Shown one piece after another: positions 1 to 7,810 of a DNA stretch of 12,900 nucleotides. The notes below the pieces were generated by a model that saw nothing but the letters and a program-made list of their open reading frames with translations, was not told the origin of the DNA and made no database searches. Made by a program: the position numbers and the translations under genes. The first letter of the stretch is position 1, and each line of letters opens with the position of its first letter. The stretch comes from an uncultured Lysobacteraceae bacterium (GTDB taxonomy: Bacteria; Pseudomonadota; Gammaproteobacteria; Xanthomonadales; Rhodanobacteraceae). The stretch is from assembly GCA_946480705.1 (NCBI GenBank), contig CAMLLF010000029.1, positions 1-12,900 on the forward strand. The letters are read 5' to 3'.

Positions 1-32
1 GGCGGAGCCCACGCGCCGTGCGCCTGGCGAAC

Positions 33-1391
33 TCAGTTCACCCCGTCCGCAATCTCGAACGCACAGCCCGTCTTCGCCTTCACGTCGTCGAGGCTCACGC
101 CGTCATGCAGTTCGATCAGGCGCAGGCCGCCGCCGTCCTTGACCTCGAACACGCAGAGTTCCGTGATGATCAGGTCGACGACGTTCTTGCCGGTCAGCGG
201 CAGCGCGCATTCCGGCAGGATCTTCGGCGAGCCGTCCTTCGCGGTGTGCTCCATGAGCACGACGACGCGCTTGACGCCCGAGACGAGGTCCATCGCGCCG
301 CCCGGGCCTTTCACCATTTTTCCGGGCACCATCCAGTTCGCGAGATCGCCGTTCTCGGACACTTCGAGGCCGCCGAGAATCGACAGGTCGATATGACCGC
401 CGCGGATCATCGCGAACGAATCGGCGCTCGAGAAGAAGCTCGAACCCGGGATCGCGGTGATGGTCTGCTTGCCGGCGTTGATGAGGTCCGCGTCGACGTT
501 GTCTTCGGTCGGGAACGGACCGATGCCGAGCAGGCCGTTTTCCGACTGCAGCGTCACGTTGACACCGGCCGGAATGTGGTTGGCGACGAGCGTCGGAATG
601 CCGATGCCGAGATTGACGCAGTAGCCGTCGCGCAGTTCCTTCGCGGCGCGGCGCGCCATCATATCGCGCACCGGGTTTTCCTTGCCCGACGGCGCACCGC
701 CGGTCACGGTGCGGAACTCGATGCGCTTCTCGTAGTTCCTGCCCTGGATGATGCGGTCGACGTAGATGCCCGGCGTGTGGATCTGGTCGGGTTCGAGTTC
801 GCCGGTCTCGACGAGTTCCTCGACCTCGGCGACCGTGACCTTGCCGCAGGTCGCGATCATCGGATTGAAATTCCGCGCGGTTTTTCGATAGACCAGATTG
901 CCGAACTTGTCGCCCTTCCAGGCCTTGACGATCGACACGTCGGCGGTGATCGCGGGTTCGAGCACGTATTCCTTGCCGTCGAATTCCTTGGTCTCGCGCT
1001 TCTCGGCGAGCTTCGTGCCGAAGGCCGTGCGCGTGTAGAAGCCCGGGATGCCGGCGCCGCCGGCGCGCAGGCGCTCGGCGAGCGTGCCCTGCGGCGTGAG
1101 TTCGAGTTCCAGTTCGCCGGCGAGCACCTGGCGTTCGAATTCCTTGTTCTCGCCGACGTAGGACGCGATGACTTTCTTGACCTGGCGCGTCTTGAGCAGC
1201 GGGCCCATGCCGAAGTCGTCGACGCCGGCGTTGTTGCCGACGATGGTAAGGCCCTTGGTGCCGGCTTCCTTGAGTGCCTGGATCAGGTTTTCCGGAATGC
1301 CGCAGAGACCGAATCCGCCGGCGGCGAGGGTCATGTCGTCGAACAGCAGGCCGTCCAGGGCTTCGGCGGCGGAGTTGTAGACCTTTTTCAC
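33..1391 (-). CDS. Fused succinyl-CoA:3-ketoacid (3-oxoacid) CoA-transferase, subunits A+B in one chain
   Basis: Class I CoA-transferase of 452 aa that moves CoA between succinyl-CoA (or acetyl-CoA) and acetoacetate in cytoplasmic ketone-body/short-chain 3-oxoacid use. Residues 1-229 match subunit A (ScoA type), with the glycine-rich signature GGFGLCGIP at 25-33. Residues about 244-452 match subunit B, with the active-site motif LQSENGLLG at 281-289, where E284 is the expected catalytic glutamate forming the acyl/CoA thioester intermediate. A short linker (about 230-243, [10 protein letters not shown]) joins the halves in frame; most bacteria encode them as two adjacent genes, while mitochondrial SCOT and E. 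coli YdiF are single chains. I chose the GTG start at 1391 because AAAAGGA lies 6 nt upstream and homology begins there ([12 protein letters not shown]). The open frame continues to 1496, but that extension is Arg/Ala-rich and unlike the family. The gene lies 126 bp downstream of the patatin gene on the same strand, so co-transcription is possible. The family call is firm; physiological direction and preferred acyl group are inference. Confidence 0.93.
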   Translation of the reverse strand: MKKVYNSAAEALDGLLFDDMTLAAGGFGLCGIPENLIQALKEAGTKGLTIVGNNAGVDDFGMGPLLKTRQVKKVIASYVGENKEFERQVLAGELELELTPQGTLAERLRAGGAGIPGFYTRTAFGTKLAEKRETKEFDGKEYVLEPAITADVSIVKAWKGDKFGNLVYRKTARNFNPMIATCGKVTVAEVEELVETGELEPDQIHTPGIYVDRIIQGRNYEKRIEFRTVTGGAPSGKENPVRDMMARRAAKELRDGYCVNLGIGIPTLVANHIPAGVNVTLQSENGLLGIGPFPTEDNVDADLINAGKQTITAIPGSSFFSSADSFAMIRGGHIDLSILGGLEVSENGDLANWMVPGKMVKGPGGAMDLVSGVKRVVVLMEHTAKDGSPKILPECALPLTGKNVVDLIITELCVFEVKDGGGLRLIELHDGVSLDDVKAKTGCAFEIADGVN

Positions 1392-1397
1392 GGGGCG

Positions 1398-1404
1398 TCC
1401 TTTT
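1398..1404 (-). promoter_or_regulatory. Ribosome binding site fixing the GTG start of the CoA-transferase
   Basis: The minus-strand sequence AAAAGGA ends 6 nt before the GTG codon at 1391-1389. It is the best Shine-Dalgarno match in the region and decides the GTG start over the upstream in-frame ATG at 1496. Confidence 0.7.
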
Positions 1405-1517
1405 CGGCTGGAGCGAGCGGGGAATGCGCGCCGCCGCCGGGGACGGCGCGGCGCGGAAACGGCGGAAGCGTAGTGCGCCCCCGCCGCAGCCGCCAATTGT
1501 ACTTCCGGGAAGCGGCC

Positions 1518-3780
1518 CTACGGGTCTGACCGGAGCAGCGACCCGAAGCTCAGGTAGAACGAATTGTTGCCGCCCTCGGCATGGCCGAAGCCCAGGAACA
1601 TGGGCCCGAGGAAAGTGTCGATGCCGACGAACACGCTGCCGGCGCCGATCAGGTCCTCGCGATTGATCGCCTCGCGCGAGTCCCAGATGCCGCCGGCTTC
1701 GAGGCTGCCGCCGAGATACACCGGCACCGAGATCAGCTTGGTCGCGTCGGTGAGCCGCCGGTAGTAGACGATCCGGCCCAGCGCGATCTGGTTCGCGAGC
1801 AGCTGATTCTCGGTATAGCCCGACAGATTGCCGAGTCCGCCCAGCGTGCCGAACGTCGACAGCAATGCGCCGTCGCCGCCGGCCGAATGCATGCGCGCGC
1901 CGAGCAGCCAGCGGCTCGCGCCGTGCGAGAACGCCGTGTCCCAGCTCAGGCGCGACACGTCCGAGGTGCCGAAGTCCTCGGCGCCGGACAGGAATTCGTG
2001 CGACAGGTCCAGGCGCGTGCCGCTGCCCGGGAAACCCGAATCGTCGAGGCTGTCGCGCGTCGCGCGCAGTTTCACGCTGCCATAGGTGTTGCTGACCAGA
2101 CCGGGCAGGTCGGGCGTGCCGACGCGGCGTCGCGCCTCGTCGTAGCTGTAGCCGAAGGTCGTCGACAGGCGCCAGGTCGAATTCGGCGTATAGCCGAGAT
2201 CGATCGCCGCGGTCGAACTGCTGCGGCGGTATTCGGCGAGCGCGCTGTTGGCCGCCGCGCCGTCGGCGCCGAGCGGAAAGTTGTACGCGCGATAGTCGAG
2301 ATACGGCGCGACGTAGTACTGCCCGGCGTCGCCGAACGGCTGATAGAACTCGCCGTGCAGGCCGGTCACGCGGCCCAGTTCGATGCGGTTGCGCGATTCG
2401 CCGCCGTGCTCGTTGAGGCCCGTGAAGTTGACCTCGCCGATCAGCTGATAGCTGTTGCGGCCGGCGAAGTCGTCGGACAGGCGCAGGCCGAAGCGCAGGT
2501 CCACCAGCACCGGGTCGTCGAACTTGAACTTGGCGTCCGCCTTCGCCGTGCCGATCTGCCACAGTTGTCCCGCGGTGGGCGACGTGACCGTGAACGAGGC
2601 CGGTCTTGCCGTCGCGCTGTTCCAGCTCGTAGGTGATGCGTTCGTAGCTGCCGTCGCCGTAGGCGAGGCCGATGTCCTTTTCGAGCTGCGTGGTATCGAG
2701 CGGTTTGCCGACGGCATCGGACAGGCGCTGCTCGACATAGGCCGCCGTGCGGCTGCGGCCGCGCAGCACGTCGAGGAACGCGACCAGCGGCGGATCGAAC
2801 GCACGCCGCCGGTGACGCGCGCGGAACTGCGCGTATTCGGCTTCGCCGACGCTGTAGCGGCGCAGCGCGTCGAGTTCGGCCTCGGCCGCGCGCTGGCCGG
2901 CGGCGACGGCTTCTTCGGCGCGATGGAAATCGGCACTGCCCATGTCGCCCATGTCGGGGATCAGCAGCACGTCGTCGTCGACGTCGAGCGTGGACTGCTG
3001 CGCATCGGTCTCGCGCTTCATCAGCGTCGAGAGCATCTGGTTGGCGATGCTGAACGGCGAGTTGAGCCTGTCCTCGCTCAGCAGCGGCTCGCCGACGTTG
3101 ACGACGATCAGGCGCGTGCCGCCGATCTCGCGCGCGATGTCGATCGGCAGGTTGTCGACGATGCCGCCGTCGACCATGAGACGGCCGCGATAGCGGATCG
3201 GTGCGAACGCGCCGGGTACCGACATCGACGCGCGGATCGCCATCGCGAGATCGCCGTCGGCGAAGACGACCTTCTCGCCGTTGCCGATGTCGGTGGCGAC
3301 CGAGCGGAACGGAATCGGCAGCTGGTCGAAGTCGGCGAGCTGCGCCGTCGACAGCAGCAGCCGGCGCAGCAGAAGCTGCAGCTTCTGGCCCTGCACGAGC
3401 CCGCGCGGCAGCGCGATGCTGCCGTCCTTGAGTCCCAGTTCGATGCCGCCGAGAAAGCGCAGCTCGTCTTCCTTGCGCCGCATCGGCAGTTCTTCGCGCG
3501 AGGGATCGTCGCGGAACATGTCCTTCCAGTCGATGCCCTTGAGCACGGCGTCGATCGCGTCGGCGTCGTAGCCCGCGGCATACAGGCCGCCGGCGATCGC
3601 GCCCATCGACGTGCCGGTGACGCAGTCGATCGGAATGCGTTCGCGTTCGAGCACCTTGAGCACGCCGATATGCGCCGCGCCGCGCGCGCCGCCGCCGCCG
3701 AGCACGAGGCAGGTCCTGGCCTCGGCGATCGGCGGCAGTGCTGCCAGCAGTAAAAGTGACAGGGTTCGCAGAATGCTCAT
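1518..3780 (-). pseudogene. PlpD-like type Vd autotransporter (patatin phospholipase + POTRA + outer-membrane barrel), frameshifted
   Basis: The family is a secreted lipase A1/A2 carried by its own Omp85-type barrel (type Vd secretion). Reading from ATG 3780, residues 1-21 are a Sec signal peptide (core LSLLLLAALPPIAEA). The patatin domain follows, with an oxyanion-hole motif LGGGGARG (27-34), nucleophile elbow G56-T-S58-M-G60, and catalytic Asp in D204-G-G. This is a complete Ser-Asp dyad at spacings close to P. aeruginosa PlpD. Residues about 340-395 look like one POTRA domain. At 2592-2597 the frame breaks, with a net +1 or -2 shift: homology passes from ...RDGKTGL to FTVTSPTAGQLWQIG in another frame, then runs as an outer-membrane barrel (LVDLRFGLRLSDDF through SFYLSFGSLLRSDP) to the TAG at 1518-1520. 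The rejoined protein is about 753 aa, normal for the family. Unrepaired, ribosomes would make the lipase plus a long out-of-frame Arg-rich tail and no barrel. This is either a real lesion or a sequencing error. No strong Shine-Dalgarno precedes the ATG. Confidence 0.88.
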
Positions 3781-4071
3781 GCCGCTAGGTCTTCGGGCTG
3801 ATTCGGATAAGCCTTTCGGCCGCGTTTTTCCGCGTTGCGCTCGGCATCGCGCTGCATACCGGATGGCGGCGCATTGTGCGACTTTACAAAGGTTGCGTGC
3901 GCAACCGAGTGCCATGACGGCGCTCCGTTTCGCGCATGCGATCGTCGATGCGCCGAGCCTGCGGCTCGTGCGTCGATGCGTCGTTGTGGCCACGTCGCTG
4001 CGGCTGCCAGGGAACCGTCAATGCGGGGTCGCGTTCTTGCGTCGGACCGTTTTTTCACTTGTGGGGGTTCC
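3781..4071. promoter_or_regulatory. Divergent intergenic region between the patatin and S8 protease genes
   Basis: These 291 bp separate two oppositely oriented starts (3780 minus, 4072 plus), so promoters for both should lie here. Open frames cross it, but their translations are Arg/Cys/Ala-rich and match nothing I recognise. I cannot place a confident -35/-10 pair in either direction. A compact inverted repeat at 3891-3906 (listed separately) and a GGGGG run at 4063-4067, a possible Shine-Dalgarno element for the protease, are the visible signals. Confidence 0.4.
3891..3906. promoter_or_regulatory. Inverted repeat, possible operator
   Basis: GGTTGCG-TG-CGCAACC is a perfect 7-bp inverted repeat with a 2-nt centre. 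It sits about 110 bp upstream of the patatin start and 165 bp upstream of the protease start. It directly abuts a second near-palindrome, CTTTACAAAG (3883-3892). The size and position suit a dimeric regulator, but no known consensus is recognised and short GC-rich palindromes also arise by chance. Confidence 0.25.
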
Positions 4072-7000
4072 ATGCGTAAGCCAATCACGGCGGCGATTCT
4101 AGCCGCGCTCGTCGGCGCGGCCGGAGTTGCCGGCCTGCCTGTCCCGTTTGTTCACGCCAGCGCGACGACCGTCGCCGATGCGGAAGCGAACATGCTTTTC
4201 CTGGCGCGACCGTTCGACACCCAGCGCGACACGATGCGCGCTGCGGCTCCGTTCTCGCTGCGCGCGCCGGCCGGCCCCGCGCTGCAGCTCGTCCAGTTCA
4301 CCGGCCCGGTGCAGCAGCGCTGGCTCGACGAGCTGACCGCACGCGGCATCACGCCGCTGCAGTACATCGCGAGCAACGGTTACATCGTCTGGACCGACGC
4401 GTCCGGCCGCACCGAACTCGACAACCTGCGCAATCGGGCGGGCTGGCTGCAGTTCTCCGCACCGTTCCATGGCTATCTCAAGGTCGAGCCGAAACTCGCC
4501 GCGCGCGTCGAAGCGGGGGCGGGCAGCGACGAAGTCGACATCACCGTGCAGATGTACCGGCACGCACGCGCCGAAGATACGCAGCGATTCATTGCCGAAC
4601 GCGCGCGCCTGTCGCCGGACCAGCTCGGTCCGGTCGGCGACGGCAAGCTGAATCTCCAATGGCATCCGGTGCTCGCCTTCCAGAACATCAAGCTGCGCGT
4701 GCGCCTGTCGGACATCGCGGCGATCGCCGAGCGCGACGACGTCGTCGCGATCCTGCCGCAGAACGTGTTCCGCAAGTTCGACGAAAAACAGAACGTGATC
4801 CTGACCGGCGCGATTCCGCCGCCGTCGCCGGCACCGGCGCCGAACTACATCAGCTGGCTCACGGCGCGCGGCTTCTCGACCGATCACACGCAGTATCCGA
4901 TCGTCGACGTGACGGACAGTCCGATTCATGAAGGGGGTACCGGTCCGACCGTCGTCGCGACGGCCGACCAGATGCTGCATGTCGGCGGCGTGATCGGCAA
5001 TCCGAGCCGCGTCGCGTACTTCAACAACTGTTCGAGTTCGACGACCACCACGGTCGGTGCGGTCGACGGCCACGGCGCGCTCAACGGCGGCATCGTCGCC
5101 GGCTACGACGTCACGGCGGCGTCGCCGAACCGCGACGCCGACGGCTATCAGCTCGGCATGGGCGTCAATCCGTTCGGCCGCGTCGCGAGCACCGCGATCT
5201 TCGTGCCGGGCTACAGCATCGCCGGCTGCGGCAATACCGACGCGGGCGTGATCAAGAGCGTCTACACCAAGGGCGGGCGCATCAACACGAACTCCTGGGG
5301 CGCGACGATTCCGCCGACCGTCTACGACGATTCGGACCAGGCCTACGACATCGGCACGCGCGATGCCGATCTGACCGTTGCCGGCAACCAGGAGCTGATC
5401 CAGCTGTTCGCCGCGGCGAACGACGGACCCGGCGCCTCGACCGTGTCCTCGCCCGGCGCGGGCAAGAACGTGATCACCGTGGGCGCATCGGAGAACGTGC
5501 GTCCGGGCTGGACCGACGGCTGCAACTCGGGCCCGACCGACGCCGACAACGCGATGGACGTGGTCGGCTTCTCCAGCCGCGGTCCGGCACCGGGCCAGCG
5601 TGCTAAGCCTGAAGACATCGTGCTGACCATGTCCAAGCTGCCGTTCCAGGGTTTCGCGGAAGGCACCGACAAGGGCCTGCCCCAGCGCGCCAAACCCGAG
5701 GTCATCGCGCCGGGCACGCACATCCAGGCGCGCGGCAGCCTGTTCTCCGGCTACAACGGCAACGGCGTCTGCGACCAGTGGTATCCGCCGGCGCAGACCG
5801 TCTTCGCCGCCTCGTCGGGCACGAGTCATTCGACCCCCGCCGTCGCCGGCGTGTCGTCGCTGGCCTGGTGGTGGATCGAACGCGGCGGCGTCGGCGCGGC
5901 GGCAGGCACGATCGACGAAGTCGGCGGCTCTCGCGCGCCGAGTCCGGCGCTCATGAAGACCTGGCTCATCGGTCATCCGACCTACCTGACCGGCGTCGAC
6001 GCGAACGACAACCTGCCGAGCAACGACCAGGGCTACGGCATGCCGAACCTGTCGATCATGTTCGACGCGACGCCGAAGGTGCTCGTCGACCAGAGCCAGA
6101 CGCTCGACAACACCGGCGAGTTCTACGAGATCACCGTCGGCGTGGCCGATCCGACCAAGCCGGTGCGCGTCGCGATGGCCTATACCGATGCGCCGGGCGC
6201 GCTCAACTCGACCGCGCCGCAGGTCAACAACCTCGACCTGCGCGTGGTCAACGGCGCGAACACCTACCTCGGCAACGTGTTCACGAACCAGTGGAGCGTC
6301 ACCGGCGGCACGGCCGACACGAAGAACAACTACGAAGCCGTGTTCCTGCCGGTCGGCACGACCGGCGACGTGACGATCCGCGTGACCGGTACGGCGGTCG
6401 GCGGCGACGGCGTGCCGAACACCGGCGACGCGACCGACCAGGACTTCGCGATCACCTGCTACAACTGCTCGCGCGCGCCGTCGTTCACGCTGAGCGCGAC
6501 CACGCCCGACACGCGCGTCTGCGCCGGCGGCAACTTCTCCACGCCGGTCGCGATCGGTCAGATCACCGGCTACACGACACCGGTCACTCTGAGCGTCAGC
6601 GGCGCGCCGACGGGCTCGACGGCAAGCGTCGCGCCGACCACGGTCACGCCGCCGGGCACGGCGACGTTCAGCCTGACCAACACGGCGTCGACGCCGGCCG
6701 GCGACTACACGACCACGCTGACCGGCGTGTCGGGTGCGATCACGAAGACCTTCGATCTCGACATCACGGTCGACACGATCACGCCGGCGACGCCGGCGCT
6801 CGTGACGCCGGCCAACGGCGCGACGGGACAGCCGTCGAATCCGACGCTGACCTGGAACGCCGTGCCGCAGGCCGAGAACTATACGGTGATCGTGTCGCGC
6901 AATCCGGACTTCTCGACCGTGTTCGCGACGACGACGACGACGCAGACCAGCTGGACCGTCACGCCGGAGCTGCCGGGCGGCCAGCGCTTCTACTGGCGCG

Positions 7001-7698
7001 TCTATGCATCGAACGCCTGCGGCACCGGCGGCACCACGCCGCCGGCCGATCGCGTCTTCGCCAATGGCTTCGAGACGTCGGCGGCGACCGGCAACATGTT
7101 CACGACGACGCCGCTGCCGGGCGACTGCCCGGTCGACAGCACGCAGACCGTCGTGTTCACCGACGGCATGGAAACCGGCGACAACGGCTGGACGCATTCC
7201 GCGGGCACGGGCACCGATTCGTGGACGCGCGGCACCGGCGCGCCGCACGGCGGAACGATGGCCTGGCAGGCGAACAACTTCGCTGTCGCCAACGACCAGC
7301 GTCTGGTATCGCCGGCGATCGCCGTGCCGTCGGGTCTGAGCAATCTCACGCTGTCGTTCTGGAACAAGCAGTCGCTCGAGACGTCGTCGGCAGGCTGCTT
7401 CGACGGCGGCATCCTGGAAAGCTCGACCGACGGTGGAACGACCTGGACCCAGGTCACCACCGGCCTGCTCACCGATCCGTACAACGGCGCGGTGTCGACG
7501 CAGTACAGCAACCCGCTGCAGGGTCTGCAGGCGTGGTGTTCGGAAGGCGGCCCGCACGTGAAGTCCGTGATCGACATCCAGTCGCTCGCGGGCCAGAGCG
7601 TGAGGTTCCGCTTCCGCATGGGCAGCGACTCGTCCGTCGCCGAGCCCAATCCGGGCTGGGCGATCGACGACGTCAGCGTGCAGGGCTGCACACCGTAA
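4072..7698 (+). CDS. Secreted subtilisin-family (S8) serine protease with C-terminal beta-sandwich domains
   Basis: 1208 aa. The N-terminus is a Sec signal peptide (MRKP, hydrophobic core, cut near HASA at 28-31). Residues about 32-265 form a long pro-region of the type seen in large KP-43-like subtilases. The S8 domain holds the triad: Asp282 (IVDVTDSPI), His334 (GHGALNGG) and Ser585 (GTSHSTPAVAG), with oxyanion Asn450 (AAANDG). All are present, but the contexts differ from the usual D-T/S-G, HGTH and GTSMATP. A P-domain-like jelly roll spans about 690-805 (FYEITVGVADPTKPVRVAMAY onward). An Ig-like stretch is followed by an FN3-like domain at about 904-990. The tail (about 1026-1208) is a MAM/immune-inhibitor-A-like sandwich opening with FTDGMETGDNGW and ending GWAIDDVSVQGC. 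The VFANGFE motif at 995-1001, normally near the C-terminus of secreted proteins in this order, is internal. A short (ACG)5 run at 6928-6942 encodes five Thr. Start chosen at 4072 because the signal peptide begins there; upstream in-frame ATGs add non-signal sequence. Probable role: extracellular proteolysis after Sec and perhaps type II export (inference). Confidence 0.92.
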   Translation: MRKPITAAILAALVGAAGVAGLPVPFVHASATTVADAEANMLFLARPFDTQRDTMRAAAPFSLRAPAGPALQLVQFTGPVQQRWLDELTARGITPLQYIASNGYIVWTDASGRTELDNLRNRAGWLQFSAPFHGYLKVEPKLAARVEAGAGSDEVDITVQMYRHARAEDTQRFIAERARLSPDQLGPVGDGKLNLQWHPVLAFQNIKLRVRLSDIAAIAERDDVVAILPQNVFRKFDEKQNVILTGAIPPPSPAPAPNYISWLTARGFSTDHTQYPIVDVTDSPIHEGGTGPTVVATADQMLHVGGVIGNPSRVAYFNNCSSSTTTTVGAVDGHGALNGGIVAGYDVTAASPNRDADGYQLGMGVNPFGRVASTAIFVPGYSIAGCGNTDAGVIKSVYTKGGRINTNSWGATIPPTVYDDSDQAYDIGTRDADLTVAGNQELIQLFAAANDGPGASTVSSPGAGKNVITVGASENVRPGWTDGCNSGPTDADNAMDVVGFSSRGPAPGQRAKPEDIVLTMSKLPFQGFAEGTDKGLPQRAKPEVIAPGTHIQARGSLFSGYNGNGVCDQWYPPAQTVFAASSGTSHSTPAVAGVSSLAWWWIERGGVGAAAGTIDEVGGSRAPSPALMKTWLIGHPTYLTGVDANDNLPSNDQGYGMPNLSIMFDATPKVLVDQSQTLDNTGEFYEITVGVADPTKPVRVAMAYTDAPGALNSTAPQVNNLDLRVVNGANTYLGNVFTNQWSVTGGTADTKNNYEAVFLPVGTTGDVTIRVTGTAVGGDGVPNTGDATDQDFAITCYNCSRAPSFTLSATTPDTRVCAGGNFSTPVAIGQITGYTTPVTLSVSGAPTGSTASVAPTTVTPPGTATFSLTNTASTPAGDYTTTLTGVSGAITKTFDLDITVDTITPATPALVTPANGATGQPSNPTLTWNAVPQAENYTVIVSRNPDFSTVFATTTTTQTSWTVTPELPGGQRFYWRVYASNACGTGGTTPPADRVFANGFETSAATGNMFTTTPLPGDCPVDSTQTVVFTDGMETGDNGWTHSAGTGTDSWTRGTGAPHGGTMAWQANNFAVANDQRLVSPAIAVPSGLSNLTLSFWNKQSLETSSAGCFDGGILESSTDGGTTWTQVTTGLLTDPYNGAVSTQYSNPLQGLQAWCSEGGPHVKSVIDIQSLAGQSVRFRFRMGSDSSVAEPNPGWAIDDVSVQGCTP

Positions 7699-7719
7699 CG
7701 CGACGTGTCATACAGGAAA

Positions 7720-7747
7720 AAATACGGCCGCGAAAGCGGCCGTATTT
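7720..7747. terminator. Bidirectional rho-independent terminator between convergent genes
   Basis: A perfect 12-bp stem (AAATACGGCCGC / GCGGCCGTATTT) closes a GAAA loop on the plus strand. On the minus strand the stem is followed by a T run (TTTTTT then CC), so it should stop the receptor operon, whose last codon is at 7811. On the plus strand it follows the protease stop by 21 bp and is trailed by a weaker T-rich stretch (TTTCTT). A small GCCC-TTCG-GGGC hairpin at 7753-7764 lies beside it and may assist. Confidence 0.88.
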
Positions 7748-7810
7748 CTTGAGCCCTTCGGGGCGGCATCGCGAAAATCACGAAAAAAGCGGGAATTCGC
7801 TGTATTCCAC

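Noticed and set aside
1392..1496. In-frame upstream extension of the CoA-transferase
   Set aside because: Arg/Ala-rich low-complexity sequence. The GTG at 1391 has a good ribosome binding site and matches the family N-terminus.
103..2591. Continuation of the patatin reading frame past the shift to position 103
   Set aside because: After 2594 the frame reads as Arg/Gln/Gly-rich noise and runs antisense-free through the barrel and CoA-transferase genes in the wrong frame. Absence of stops is a GC-content effect.
2592..2600. Programmed ribosomal frameshifting in the patatin gene
   Set aside because: I see no slippery heptamer, internal Shine-Dalgarno or obvious downstream structure. A lesion or sequencing error is simpler.
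3835..4071. In-frame upstream extension of the S8 protease
   Set aside because: The added residues are Cys/Arg/Ala-rich and would bury the signal peptide that begins at 4072.
4099..7557. 1152-codon open frame on the minus strand, antisense to the S8 protease
   Set aside because: Its product is almost entirely Arg/Ala/Val/Asp-rich with no domain. It mirrors the GC-rich codon usage of the protease, whose own frame carries a signal peptide and catalytic motifs.
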